Shown here: positions 28,801 to 37,453 of the stretch, one piece after another
Numbering within the stretch: the first letter of the stretch is position 1
Layout of the letters: each line of letters begins with the position of its first letter
Source of the DNA: Blastopirellula marina
Lineage (GTDB): Bacteria; Planctomycetota; Planctomycetia; Pirellulales; Pirellulaceae
Assembly: GCF_002967715.1 (NCBI RefSeq)
Contig: NZ_PUIA01000085.1
Span: forward strand, 124,001 to 188,000
Length of the DNA stretch: 64,000 bases
Direction: 5' to 3'
Program-made: the position numbers and the translations under genes
Notes under the pieces: model-generated
Seen by the model: the letters and a program-made list of their open reading frames with translations, nothing else
Databases searched by the model: none
Told to the model about the DNA's origin: nothing

Positions 28801-29802
28801 AATGGTAACCGCCTGACTGTGCATCTCAGGTTGGTCCGGCTCCAGCAGCAAACTGGCTTCGACCAGTGCCTGTGCTTCATCCCAGTTGGCCAACCGCATG
28901 AACAAGTTGGCCCGCTCGTTGAGCAGCTTTACTTCCTGCTGTGGGTCAATCGAAGCGGTCTGGATACCCTGCGACGACGCCAGTTCTTGGGCATATTTCA
29001 GCAGCACGCCGGACACCGCTTCAGGTTCAATCGTTTCATTTTTATCGTGAACGACCTTTGCCCCTTGCTGAGCCTTCAAGCTCAACCGTACGCGGCGATC
29101 GTCTCCCCTTCCCTCGTTGCGGTATTCCCCTAGCACGTAGGTGGGCAGCTTACGCTCGACGTTGGCACCGTCGGCAGCGAGATTGTATTCGTTGGTAATC
29201 GCTTTCGCTTCGTCCAGTTCCACGACCACCACCCCAGGCAAGTCAAGCAGCGTTCGCTCGAGAAGCTTGGCGTAGGTCGATCGCAAATAGTCGTATTCAT
29301 AGGTCAGGTCGTCACTGACAAAAGGAGGCACGGCAAAAATATGCGGTATCGCCCCTTGTGATTTGGCAATGCCATCGCTGGCCAGTTTGACCAGCACCTC
29401 GGCATCGTTGGCCGGATCTTTTCCCAGTAGCATCTTCTGACGTACCAGGCGAATTCCTTGATTGGTTTCCGCGATCACGATCTCGGCGTACTTCTTTTGA
29501 TCCTCTTCGATTGTCCGCAGAAGGACCAGCACATCCGCTTTCAACACGCCGCCGATCGAACGTCGGTCATTGCCTGACTGGGCACCGACGATCGATTGCA
29601 ACCGCTGCTCATTAAGTAGTTTCTGAATCTCGGTGCGTTCCACCCACTGCGTATTCGGCAATGCCAATAGCTCTGCTTCCAACAGGCCTCCCAACGCGGA
29701 TTGATCGATATCGATCAGCGCACACCGCGGCTGTTGGGCAAGTGTCACCGAGGGAGCAAGAACCAGAACAGCCCAAAGAACGAAGCGATAAGTTAACAGC
29801 AT
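25855..29802 (-). CDS. Giant secreted protein: CsgG-like N-terminus, WD40 propeller, SHD1-like C-terminus (paralogue A)
   Basis: 1315 residues with a signal peptide (MLLTYRFVLWAVLVLAPSVTLA). Residues ~25-145 and ~155-290 look like two alpha/beta domains of CsgG/LpoB type: RCALIDIDQSALGGLLEAEL with ERTEIQKLLNEQRL, then FAVPPFVSDDLTYEYDYLRS. A TPR-like helical stretch (about 295-500) follows, then a long beta-propeller region with clear WD40 units near 930-1110 (GMNSVAFSPAGKYFATGGND, GRVILWDARSLRPL). The last ~60 residues match an SLA1 homology domain 1 (RTWTDKSGQFHIDAALVKWD, IPLSVLSEADLRFLKEL). It is a close paralogue of the 1338-residue protein at 31946-35926. I know no described function for this architecture. 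Confidence 0.8.
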   Translation of the reverse strand: MLLTYRFVLWAVLVLAPSVTLAQQPRCALIDIDQSALGGLLEAELLALPNTQWVERTEIQKLLNEQRLQSIVGAQSGNDRRSIGGVLKADVLVLLRTIEEDQKKYAEIVIAETNQGIRLVRQKMLLGKDPANDAEVLVKLASDGIAKSQGAIPHIFAVPPFVSDDLTYEYDYLRSTYAKLLERTLLDLPGVVVVELDEAKAITNEYNLAADGANVERKLPTYVLGEYRNEGRGDDRRVRLSLKAQQGAKVVHDKNETIEPEAVSGVLLKYAQELASSQGIQTASIDPQQEVKLLNERANLFMRLANWDEAQALVEASLLLEPDQPEMHSQAVTIVENRLKEFPFQSVEHIENSARLKYHALQHIQVLVNHSHYSLAARHMRVFDKSSINELRVFVQPDSVAQRLVQNSHAYQDLRTTIAMQLVHGLAEAKAWSPSSELLHMIVRDWKPQDRYAEIKNILLKYQQLASDENFARIYILAREQPKRIRSLEGRAFLQELIDSPEALPHVRQAAESLRKEIQPEPPVAVVNRSNADASVNDNLTFRRIEFDGLKTIYGCESLGGDWDLVSADNAYYLYSQASGLRKIADRPRNAGGRFHYDGKFVWASVLNDEGGLELAVFEPQTGKRHDFSQADGLPLLSPKEVPDASAETFGIVVAPVSIGRAIVVGYVGRTWFADVTFSADGDHQVKIFHEAKETLPQERNSVEADNLNIRFGPHEMLPMVRKENGKVVERGFFLTRFSMSQVLSSHPLLINPDDLTIRVLDPSWSEFSGGWVIDGELYRERMIARRNKGQGLYRRGLGDEQKTLVLSEYEEGNFCYDEGTKILHLAGREWRQADLSTGQLTSLGPVPWEYRNRWSFSDPGPPTRTEDGTYSLSRLNYTRNYGLIAMCSPKTRGKRLCLQVLFDGSGQSFKEVAGIQEVNEKRPDAQDEFRPLPITGREKLGGPGERIADVAYSPDGKYVVTVAEQSNRSVRVWQAESGAIIASLLDDPKGMNSVAFSPAGKYFATGGNDGRVILWDARSLRPLQQWTDLKGVVTDLVFSNDATRLAATNKDAAACVWELESGKKAFDFLGCSSSRGFGKLAFTPDDEMLLAIQAQASVQAYDAKQGTDLGMMETFEWVAGFLPDGSLLGVGKEIDNDLVRRQPDGTTQVVWPRFSGGPIAISKNGRFLATFYPSAVADENRDLFFDRLEIWDTSAKKLVYAEEGLRDPRLAFSPDGTKLIVRDPKGVAKQIELVAVAKGKKQNGEMPAAGAGELLTPMRTWTDKSGQFHIDAALVKWDAKSAVLRTSEGNQLTIPLSVLSEADLRFLKELAQRN

Positions 29803-29844
29803 GGGATCTCTAACGGAACTTCTGCAAGTAGCTGAAAACGACGA

Positions 29845-29870
29845 GGGGTAAGCTTCTTCAAGCTTACCCC
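29845..29870. terminator. Perfect 11-bp hairpin between genes
   Basis: GGGGTAAGCTT-N4-AAGCTTACCCC. A T-rich tail (TTTGTT) follows on the plus strand, none on the minus strand, where the flanking genes are read. It could stop or partly attenuate minus-strand transcription between the CsgG-like gene and paralogue A, or stabilise mRNA ends. Confidence 0.5.
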
Positions 29871-29915
29871 TTTGTTCGTCACTGGATGAGGGTCAGATGT
29901 TTTACTTCTTTTTCC

Positions 29916-30869
29916 CTACTTTTTATCCGCGGTCTTCACCAGTTTCGGAATCATCCGTTCGGCGATCGTGGCCGCTGCCGATTGCAGTGCCGACTTACCA
30001 GCGATCTGCTCGTTGAGATCAACGGCCACCGATGTCTGTCGATCGATAGCGATCACCTTGCCGGTCTTCGCATCGAGTGCTTTGATTTCGACGCGAGCCT
30101 TCACCGGGGCCAGGTTGCCTGCTCGGGCAGTGAACTCACTGAAGCCTTCGCCGACGATCTTGATTTCGGCCGCACCCTTCGCTCCGTCCTTGGCATCGAC
30201 CACTTCAAACCCAAGCTCTTGCAGGTAGAGAGTCATTTCGGTTTCTGCAGCCGGATCGATCGTGGCGCGTCCCACGTGTCGCTCTTCAATCGAAACACTG
30301 ACCACAGGCAGCTTCGCTTCGCCGATCTTTTCCTTGAGGGCCGCGATACGTTCGCTCTGAGGAACAACCTTGGGGACCAATTGCTCGGAGTTCTTGCCAA
30401 TCTCTTTCACGATTTCGGCGGAAAGCGCTTCGGCCAGTTCGTCGATATCTTGATCGACCTGCCCCTTGATGCTCGCGCCGGCAACGCGACTCGTTTCGGT
30501 GCCGATAATCTTGGCCACCAGCACCAGCTTGTCGCCTGCCTGAATCACACTGCCGGTCAGAATCAACTTGGCACCGGTTAGCTGTCCCACTTGCACGGCT
30601 TCCGAGGGATTGACCAGCCCAGACACGCTGAGCTCTTGTTCCTGCAAGATCTTAGCCATGTCTTCACGATCGACCAGGTACATGGTGGGATCAACAACCA
30701 GGCTGGCAAACAGTAGGTCAGAAACCTGGGCACCGAGCCCTTTCACATCCGCGCCACGTTCCTGAAACGGGAAGATGGCGGTGGGATAGACCGCGTCCTG
30801 AGCTTTCAGCGTACCGGCCGAACAAGCGACAAGCAGGGCCAGCGTCATTCCAAATAAGAACTTTTGCAT
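29916..30869 (-). CDS. CsgG-like exported protein
   Basis: 317 residues. Signal sequence MQKFLFGMTLALLVACSAGTLKA; the LVACS run resembles a lipobox, so it may be a lipoprotein, though an AQD cleavage site after LKA is also plausible. The CsgG/HfaB/LpoB-like core follows: TAIFPFQERGADVKGLGAQVSDLLFASL, LVDREDMAKILQEQELSVSG, GAKLILTGSVIQAGDKLVLVAKIIGTET. The C-terminal half (~165-317) repeats an alpha/beta unit (ISVSIEERHVGRATIDPAAETEMTLYL-like) and ends with basic residues. CsgG proteins form outer-membrane export pores or bind peptidoglycan synthases. It sits in the middle of the cluster, 4 bp after the amidotransferase-fold protein gene. Confidence 0.8.
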   Translation of the reverse strand: MQKFLFGMTLALLVACSAGTLKAQDAVYPTAIFPFQERGADVKGLGAQVSDLLFASLVVDPTMYLVDREDMAKILQEQELSVSGLVNPSEAVQVGQLTGAKLILTGSVIQAGDKLVLVAKIIGTETSRVAGASIKGQVDQDIDELAEALSAEIVKEIGKNSEQLVPKVVPQSERIAALKEKIGEAKLPVVSVSIEERHVGRATIDPAAETEMTLYLQELGFEVVDAKDGAKGAAEIKIVGEGFSEFTARAGNLAPVKARVEIKALDAKTGKVIAIDRQTSVAVDLNEQIAGKSALQSAAATIAERMIPKLVKTADKK

Positions 30870-30873
30870 CGTG

Positions 30874-31923
30874 TTATTGCTCCGTAGGAGAAGAGTCAGT
30901 TTCTGAAGTTAGTTTTTCCAACAGCCGAGCCAGCAAGAAGCGTGGCGTTGGGCTGCTGTCCCAATGTTGAATCAAATCGAAACAGCAAAGTATGCATGTC
31001 CCGTCGTTGTTGAAGCGTACTTCCCACCAAGGCCAACCATCCGAGGCTTCCGCAAGATGAACCCGAAGTTGTCCTCGATGCGATTCCAATGTCACCCGAT
31101 TGACCGACTGTGGCGGATCGGCCAGCGAATCAAAGTCTGGGTTCAGACGCTTATCAAGGTCACCGATGGCCTGCTTCGATGAGAACTGTACCGCTACGAG
31201 TTCTGGATACTCCTCGCGCGTCGGCCAAGGAAACTCTCCGTCAACCGGCGCGATGCAAACAACACGCACGCCACGCTGGGCCAGCTTCATCAGGTTATCG
31301 GTCAGACCTCGATTCTTACGCAGGGACGTACGGCTACCAACAATCAGCAGCCCCCCTTCAAAATCAGTCAACACGTTAGAGTTGGTGATCCGCGTGTAAG
31401 GAATCTTCGCTTCCTCGAAGCATTTGGCAGTCGCATCTTCTGGATCGTAAAGATGAATATCGAGCCCGGCGAGCCACTCACGACGATCGGTATAGGGGTC
31501 TTCGGGAAAGAGCCAAATGGGCTGTTCGTACGTGGCAAGCGGCTCGTTGTTTCCATCGACGATCGTGATCACCATCCGCGTTGCCAAGACAACTCCCTCG
31601 CGAACCGGTGGAAACTCGATGGGCAACTCGAACACACCAGGTCTACCGGCGGCCAACTGCAGTGTGTCTTCGCCGCGAGCCAGGGTTCTCGCCCCGGCGG
31701 CGTACTGCCAAAGGACTTTGCCTTGCAATGCTTCGGCGGAAACACATCGATAGGCCAGCGCCCCCTGCTGAGCACCGAAGAAGTCTGACTGCTGCGAAAG
31801 AGGCTGGATCGACGCGACTCTCTCGTCCCCTTCCGCTGCCCAGACGCACGTTACCATTACCACAGCGTACAGGATCGCCGACAGACCAGAGAAGAATCGC
31901 TTCGTGAATTGTTCAATTACCAT
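30874..31923 (-). CDS. Exported protein with amidotransferase-like (GATase/DUF4350-like) fold
   Basis: 349 residues from ATG 31923; GTG 31929 is an alternative. One N-terminal hydrophobic segment (FFSGLSAILYAVVMVTCVWA) is a signal peptide or anchor. An Ig-like beta region is followed by a Rossmann-type stretch: DIHLYDPEDATAKCFEEAKIPY, FEGGLLIVGSRTS, LMKLAQRGVRVVCIAP, which resembles glutamine-amidotransferase-like domains used as scaffolds in planctomycete and Bacteroidetes envelope proteins. No catalytic Cys-His-Glu triad is seen. The last residues are polar (SETDSSPTEQ). It is 22 bp after the end of paralogue B and 4 bp before the CsgG-like gene, so all three are one transcription unit. Confidence 0.65.
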   Translation of the reverse strand: MVIEQFTKRFFSGLSAILYAVVMVTCVWAAEGDERVASIQPLSQQSDFFGAQQGALAYRCVSAEALQGKVLWQYAAGARTLARGEDTLQLAAGRPGVFELPIEFPPVREGVVLATRMVITIVDGNNEPLATYEQPIWLFPEDPYTDRREWLAGLDIHLYDPEDATAKCFEEAKIPYTRITNSNVLTDFEGGLLIVGSRTSLRKNRGLTDNLMKLAQRGVRVVCIAPVDGEFPWPTREEYPELVAVQFSSKQAIGDLDKRLNPDFDSLADPPQSVNRVTLESHRGQLRVHLAEASDGWPWWEVRFNNDGTCILCCFDLIQHWDSSPTPRFLLARLLEKLTSETDSSPTEQ

Positions 31924-31945
31924 GGTCACATTCAGCCAAAAGAAA

Positions 31946-34900
31946 TTAACGCGGGCTCAGTTCACGGACATACTTCTGATCTTCCGGCGACAAGCGATCC
32001 AAGGGAACAAAAATCGACTGACCATCGCTAGTCTGCAACTGAACATTCTGCCCCTGCATGCTTTGAAAGGTCCCTTCCCGCTTATGCTTACCGGTGCTAT
32101 CGGTCCAGGTTCGCAACGCGGGGATGGGTGGACCAAGCTGTCGCGGACTGGAATCTGTTTCGGGGATCTCCACTCTTCGCAGGCCGCCTCGATACAAGGC
32201 AATCAGCAAGGCATCCTTTTCTGGTGTGAAGACATATCCTTCGTCCAAGATACCGTCGACACTGGTTAACTTGGTTTTCGTGGTTAAATTCCACACCTCC
32301 ACTCGATAGATCTCTTTCCACTCGTCGTCGATGTAGAGATCGCGAACGTAAATCGCAAGCAACTGCCCATCTTGCGAAATTGCGACGGGGTAACCGATCA
32401 TGCCAGGCCACAACACCTCGGAGGTCGCATCGATCGAATTCCACTTGATGAGAGTATTGTCCGCATCGTCACCTATGCCGACCAACGAACGATCTTCCAG
32501 GTAGTCAGCAGCCCGTGCGATCGACTCAATGCTCCCCACCATAGTCCCGTCGCTGGCATTCCATGCCTCAGACGTACTATTCGACGACGTCAATAGCAGC
32601 GAATCATCCGCAGAGAATCCAACCCATTGGATTCCCATATTCTTCCGCTCTACATGGTAGAGGTGTTTTCCATCAGGAACGCTCCAAACACTGGCCGTCC
32701 GATCTCTACTAGCTACGGCTAAGCGATCATCCTTCCATGAGAAGGCCATCGCGTAGATCTCTTCCGATTGCCCCTCGCACTCGGCCAAAGGCTGAAGGGT
32801 CTTGGCATCCCAGACAATCACTCGCCCCCGTCCCCCGCCGGTGGCAAACATCCGGCCGTTATGGCTGAAGGCGACCCTTGTCATTCCTTCCGCATCACTC
32901 GGTAAATTCGCCATCAATTGACCATCTGCAGCATTCCACACTTGGATCGTCTCATTGGTCGTTTTGCTCGTCGTGACAATCCGCGTGTTATCTGGCGAGT
33001 AGGCAATACTCAAGCATCGTGGCGGACGCTGCCAAAGGTTTCGATCTTCAACGGGAAGTGATTGGACAATTGTCTTGGGCGCGGCTTGGTCCTTCTTTTC
33101 GTCTTGAACACCGTTCAGTGCTTCCTTCAGCGAAACGCCAGAACCGTCGAAAAGTACCTGGATAATACCCGACGGCCCGTCGATCTCCGAACAACTCATG
33201 ATCGTGCCAAAGTTGTTGCTATCGGCGAGGACTCTCATCTGAAAGGAACCTCGTTCAAAACGGATCGGCGGCGTTTTCTCGGACGCCCCCCAATGATTGG
33301 AATAGAGCCACGGCACGGGACCGTACGACTCCAGCTTTCCATCTTTCAGTCTTCCTCGTTGCCAATCGACACCAACGACATTCACTTCGCCCGATTGATT
33401 GAAAAAGAGGTCACCTTCTCGAATATCCGGCATGGCAACTTCAGGTTTGAAATCAGGCAAACCAACACGAATCAGCCCTATAGAATTGTACGAAGGGGGT
33501 AGTGCGCCAGCATAGTAAAGAGATCCATCTCGCATAGCCTTCACGTCCTTGTCTGGACTTCGGTTGTTCCAACGAGCCTCTGAAACTCTTATGCTGAGAT
33601 CTTCCGGATCAACCAGTAACGCGTGTTCCGTGGCTTTGTAAACCGGGCACCCACGGCAGATCATCACCACTTGTTTCTGCTTGTCTGATTCAGCCGGTAC
33701 CGAAATCGTACGAACGGCCGTCGGTTGAAATGCCAGGTCGATGTTTCGCCAGTCAACCTCTTGATCTGTGGTCGTGTTGACCTCTTTGGCCTCGTGGAAC
33801 ACTTTGACTTGATGCTTTCCTTCCGGACTAAAGCGAACATCGGCCAGCCAGGTTCGTCCGATTGCACCAACGACAATCGCACGACCTTCGGCAACCGTCG
33901 TCAACGACACCGTTGGAGAAACATAGCTGGTACCGGGAATTTCATCAGGGGCCAAGAGAGGCAATCCATCCGCCTTGGTCAGCTGCATGGCGTCTCCGCT
34001 GACAGGATCAAACACCCATACCTGAGCAGCTTGCCGATTAACCGCAGCAGCAACCCAAACATACTTGCCGTCGTAATCGACCTTTTGAATGAATGTGTTG
34101 CGAGGTGCTTGCCAAACATAACGCAGCCCGGTCTCTTGCGAGAAGAGAAACAATCCCGCGTTGTTATACAGCGCATCGATCCCATTCTTTAACGGAACGC
34201 ACCCTTCCATCCAATTCAGTTTCTGGTCGTGCCCGCTCTTTGTTTGGTAGGCAAGTTCAACTCGCCGGAAGGTCAAACGGGTTTCGTTTTCCGGGTCACC
34301 AGTGGTTTGAACATGCTCCTTTTTCTGTTCAATACCGATCGCATCAAGCAGTTCTTTGGCCGTCTGCTTTACCTGCTCGTTGGCGTCGACATGAACCAGC
34401 AACGCATTCAGAAATCGACGTCCCTCAATACTTCGTAATACGTCGACGGTGGATCCGCCGTGCGCGTAGGCACGAACCATCGAGCTGACGCCTGGTCGAT
34501 CCTGGTACTGCAAGATCTTGTTGGTTAGCTCCGCATATCCCTCGGCAGGCATCATGACATGAACCATATTTCGCGTCAGAGTCGCACTGGATCTCCAGTC
34601 GCCAACTTCAGCAAATTTTTCAGCCAACTTCGTCGCCAGACGGCGTTTCTCGCCTTGATACTCTTTTCCTAGTTCGATTTGCTCATCCAACAATGGAGAG
34701 CTGGCATCGTGGCTTTTCAGGCTGGTTCCGATGTTAAAGTAAAGCAAAAAGAAGTGTTGCCTGGAATGTTCAGGAGGGTAATTTGCTATCAATACTCCTA
34801 AATGCGATAGAGATCGGCGACGGAGTCCTAACACTTTGGCCAACTCCTCCAACTTGTCTCCGTTGTAGGTTCCGGCCAGTTGTCCCGCCAATTTAATCGC

Positions 34901-35926
34901 TTCACTATGTATCTCCGGCTGGTCGGGATACAACATCAAACTAGCTTCGATCAACCCCAACGCTTCGGCCCAGTTGCCCAGACGTGCAAACTGTTGGGAC
35001 CGCTTGTTGAGTTGCTCGGCCTCGACCGCCGGTGCGAACACGATTGATTCGATGCCCTGCGTTTCAGCCACCTTGCGGGCACTCTCGCGCAGGAACTCGG
35101 CGACAGCATCAGGGGCAAGTTCCGCTTGTTGTTTATCCAGCTCTTTTGAACCTTGCTGAACGCTGAGGGTGATCCGAACCTTATGCGTTTCTCCTTTTCC
35201 TTCATTGCGAAACTGCCCCAGCAGGTAGATGGGCAAGCGGCGTTTGATGGTGCCAGCTTCCGACGTCAAGGTCAGTTCGCTGGCGATGGCCTGGGCTTCT
35301 TCCAGTTCCACGATCAGTACGCCAGGCGAGTCCAACAGCGACTGCTCCAGCAGTTTCGCGTACGACGATTTCAAGTAATCGTACTCGTAGGTTAAATCGT
35401 CACTCACAAACGGCGGCACGGCGAAGACCTGGCGGATCTCTTGGCGGGCTTTGCGAATCGCTTGATCGATCAGTTCCACCAGCGCCGCCGAATGCTCTTC
35501 CAGGTTCTCGCCCAGCACAAACGACTGAGTCAGCAGACGCAAACCTTGATTCGTTTCGGCCACCACAAGCTCGATGGTCGTCTTCTGTGGTTCCTTGCTG
35601 GTCCGCAACATGACCAGAACATCCGCCTTGAGCGTCTGCCCCAAGGCAACGCGATCGTCCCCGGCACCTGCCGCAAGGAGCAACTGAAGCTGCTTCTCTT
35701 CCAGCAGTCGGTTGATCTCGGTTCGTTCGAGCCACTCTTCGCTGGGGCGCGTGATCAACTCGGCCTCGACCAGGCCTGCCAGTGCCGACTGGTCGACGTC
35801 AATCAGCGCACACCGAAGCGGCTGCGAGGTTTCTTCCGGCGGAGCTGCCTGGGCGAAACAGGGATCGAGCAGTATCGCCGCCAAAAGAACCACGGCGAAA
35901 AGCGAAACATAGTGTCGATATCGCAT
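31946..35926 (-). CDS. Giant secreted protein: CsgG-like N-terminus, WD40 propeller, SHD1-like C-terminus (paralogue B)
   Basis: 1326 residues from ATG 35926; ATG 35938 and 35974 are alternatives. Signal peptide near MRYRHYVSLFAVVLLAAILL. Same order as paralogue A: CsgG-like unit 1 (RCALIDVDQSALAGLVEAEL), unit 2 (FAVPPFVSDDLTYEYDYLKS), a helical region (WAEALGLIEASLMLYPDQPE), a propeller with WD40 units (IAYSPDNTRIVTTSKT, GRVIVWDAKTLQPLAE), and an SHD1-like end (RTWTDSTGKHKREGTFQSMQ, VPLDRLSPEDQKYVREL). The N-terminal 240 residues are about half identical to A by eye, the propeller less so. It opens the cluster. Function unknown; likely periplasmic. Confidence 0.8.
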   Translation of the reverse strand: MRYRHYVSLFAVVLLAAILLDPCFAQAAPPEETSQPLRCALIDVDQSALAGLVEAELITRPSEEWLERTEINRLLEEKQLQLLLAAGAGDDRVALGQTLKADVLVMLRTSKEPQKTTIELVVAETNQGLRLLTQSFVLGENLEEHSAALVELIDQAIRKARQEIRQVFAVPPFVSDDLTYEYDYLKSSYAKLLEQSLLDSPGVLIVELEEAQAIASELTLTSEAGTIKRRLPIYLLGQFRNEGKGETHKVRITLSVQQGSKELDKQQAELAPDAVAEFLRESARKVAETQGIESIVFAPAVEAEQLNKRSQQFARLGNWAEALGLIEASLMLYPDQPEIHSEAIKLAGQLAGTYNGDKLEELAKVLGLRRRSLSHLGVLIANYPPEHSRQHFFLLYFNIGTSLKSHDASSPLLDEQIELGKEYQGEKRRLATKLAEKFAEVGDWRSSATLTRNMVHVMMPAEGYAELTNKILQYQDRPGVSSMVRAYAHGGSTVDVLRSIEGRRFLNALLVHVDANEQVKQTAKELLDAIGIEQKKEHVQTTGDPENETRLTFRRVELAYQTKSGHDQKLNWMEGCVPLKNGIDALYNNAGLFLFSQETGLRYVWQAPRNTFIQKVDYDGKYVWVAAAVNRQAAQVWVFDPVSGDAMQLTKADGLPLLAPDEIPGTSYVSPTVSLTTVAEGRAIVVGAIGRTWLADVRFSPEGKHQVKVFHEAKEVNTTTDQEVDWRNIDLAFQPTAVRTISVPAESDKQKQVVMICRGCPVYKATEHALLVDPEDLSIRVSEARWNNRSPDKDVKAMRDGSLYYAGALPPSYNSIGLIRVGLPDFKPEVAMPDIREGDLFFNQSGEVNVVGVDWQRGRLKDGKLESYGPVPWLYSNHWGASEKTPPIRFERGSFQMRVLADSNNFGTIMSCSEIDGPSGIIQVLFDGSGVSLKEALNGVQDEKKDQAAPKTIVQSLPVEDRNLWQRPPRCLSIAYSPDNTRIVTTSKTTNETIQVWNAADGQLMANLPSDAEGMTRVAFSHNGRMFATGGGRGRVIVWDAKTLQPLAECEGQSEEIYAMAFSWKDDRLAVASRDRTASVWSVPDGKHLYHVERKNMGIQWVGFSADDSLLLTSSNSTSEAWNASDGTMVGSIESIARAADYLEDRSLVGIGDDADNTLIKWNSIDATSEVLWPGMIGYPVAISQDGQLLAIYVRDLYIDDEWKEIYRVEVWNLTTKTKLTSVDGILDEGYVFTPEKDALLIALYRGGLRRVEIPETDSSPRQLGPPIPALRTWTDSTGKHKREGTFQSMQGQNVQLQTSDGQSIFVPLDRLSPEDQKYVRELSPR

Positions 35927-36173
35927 ACTGAGAGACATCGCTGGAGACGAGTTCCGATTGGAAGTGCATGACAAGGAATTACCGCTCCAGGGACACAGCC
36001 TGAATCCCCGCTAGAGAGGCATCTCCTCAAATCATATCACGCTTCATGCGAAATCAAAACCAAACTTCCACCAATGGTCTTAGTTTTCGCGAATCGAAGC
36101 TTGCCCCCTCGGGTATTCGGGCCTTCTTCCGGCAGAAACACGACCTTCTCTCCGATATCCGCCCCGCGAATTC

Positions 36174-37445
36174 TTAGCTGCGGGGGCGATAGATGCACCA
36201 CACACCATCCTGCAAAACGGTTGTCTTCAGGCCACGGGCGTTGGCGAATTCGTCCACTGCTCGCTTGACGCCCCACACGCCTTCGCCATCGCGATGGATG
36301 GCATAGTCGTGCCCGCACAACGCACCTTCGGGGCGAACCTTCGGCCACCAGGCATTCACGTCGGCGCGGACCGACTCGTACATATGGTTGGCATCGATGA
36401 ATACGAAATCAAGCGAGCCATCGGCAAAGCGATCGGCCGCAAGCGGAGAGGTCTCTTTCAGCGTGAAGCGGCGGTCAGCGGCAAAGTGCGTCCAGAACAT
36501 GGTCGCGTCGTATGCCCGTTGAAAGTAGGCCGCGTCCTGCTTTCCCATGTAGCTTTCGCCGCCGTACGGCAGCCATGCATCCACCATCCACAAGCGAAGA
36601 TCAGGAAACGTCCGTAACAGGACCTCGCTCGTCCAACCGTCGAAGACACCCACCTCGGCCCCCGTGAGCCCGCTGCCCAGCGACCGCAAAATTTCGATCA
36701 GCGATTCATGCCGCGCCTGTGCCGGGCGTTCTAGACGCATCACGTCGAGCGACTCGTTGAACCATTGAAACAGCAGGCACTGATAGTCCAGTTGCACCCG
36801 CGGATACCACTTCGGCCAAGCCCGCATGGCGACTGCCTGCTCTGAGTACGTATACCCGTGAACCGGTGGCTCTTTCGCCAGCGAGCGAAAGTACTCTCGG
36901 CAGAACTCGGTCCGACCGAAGAACATGCCACTGTTAAACCAGTGTCTGCCGCGGGCATGAACGGCCGCCGGCAGCGACGACTGGTATTCGATGTACTCTG
37001 GCAGTTCGGGCCAGCAGCGAGAGCCGGCGGCGTTGTACACCAGGTCGCACGTGAAGTGCGATTCGAAACGCTCGACCAGCAACGCCGGGTCGCGAAAGAT
37101 AAGCGTATCGGACGAATCACTTCCCATGACATATGGCGTATCGATCGACTCCAGGGCTTTCGCCGTCAACGAAAGCTTGTCGATGTTATGCCAGTTGTCA
37201 GGCTTCGAGAGAATCAAAGGTTTCACGCCGAATCGTGCCAGGCTTTCCTCAAACGCACCGTTAGGCTTGTTACTGCGTGAAGGACCGTGCCAGGTAATAA
37301 ACGTTACGTCAGAAGTCGCAGTCGACTGCTGCGGGGTAAACGCGGCAATGGTCTGCCGTACGCGGTGCCAGTTGCCGTGAAGGGGGCCTGGGCAATGCAA
37401 CGCCAAGGGATCGGTATTCCAGAGAAGATTACTTATGCGGAACAC
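36174..37445 (-). CDS. Glycosyltransferase-like domain fused to class I SAM methyltransferase
   Basis: 423 residues if translation begins at GTG 37445, eight bases beyond the stop of the upstream GT4 gene; the longer frame to 37592 would overlap that gene and its first 49 residues look non-coding. The N-terminal ~210 residues resemble the collagen-lysine (PLOD) glycosyltransferase family: TWHGPSRSNKPNG, SDSSDTLIFRD, WFNSGMFFGR. The C-terminal ~170 residues are a Methyltransf_24-type SAM domain: GAEVGVFDGWTSEVLL, LWMVDAWL, DFVFIDANHMYESV, GHDY. It likely modifies a glycan or peptide and then methylates it, in tandem with the glycosyltransferase encoded just upstream. Confidence 0.7.
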   Translation of the reverse strand: MFRISNLLWNTDPLALHCPGPLHGNWHRVRQTIAAFTPQQSTATSDVTFITWHGPSRSNKPNGAFEESLARFGVKPLILSKPDNWHNIDKLSLTAKALESIDTPYVMGSDSSDTLIFRDPALLVERFESHFTCDLVYNAAGSRCWPELPEYIEYQSSLPAAVHARGRHWFNSGMFFGRTEFCREYFRSLAKEPPVHGYTYSEQAVAMRAWPKWYPRVQLDYQCLLFQWFNESLDVMRLERPAQARHESLIEILRSLGSGLTGAEVGVFDGWTSEVLLRTFPDLRLWMVDAWLPYGGESYMGKQDAAYFQRAYDATMFWTHFAADRRFTLKETSPLAADRFADGSLDFVFIDANHMYESVRADVNAWWPKVRPEGALCGHDYAIHRDGEGVWGVKRAVDEFANARGLKTTVLQDGVWCIYRPRS

Positions 37446-37453
37446 GGTCGAGA

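Noticed and set aside
36037-36180. Open minus-strand stretch after the GT-methyltransferase gene with protein-like composition
   Set aside because: No start codon with ribosome binding site; at most a remnant. Not enough to call a pseudogene.
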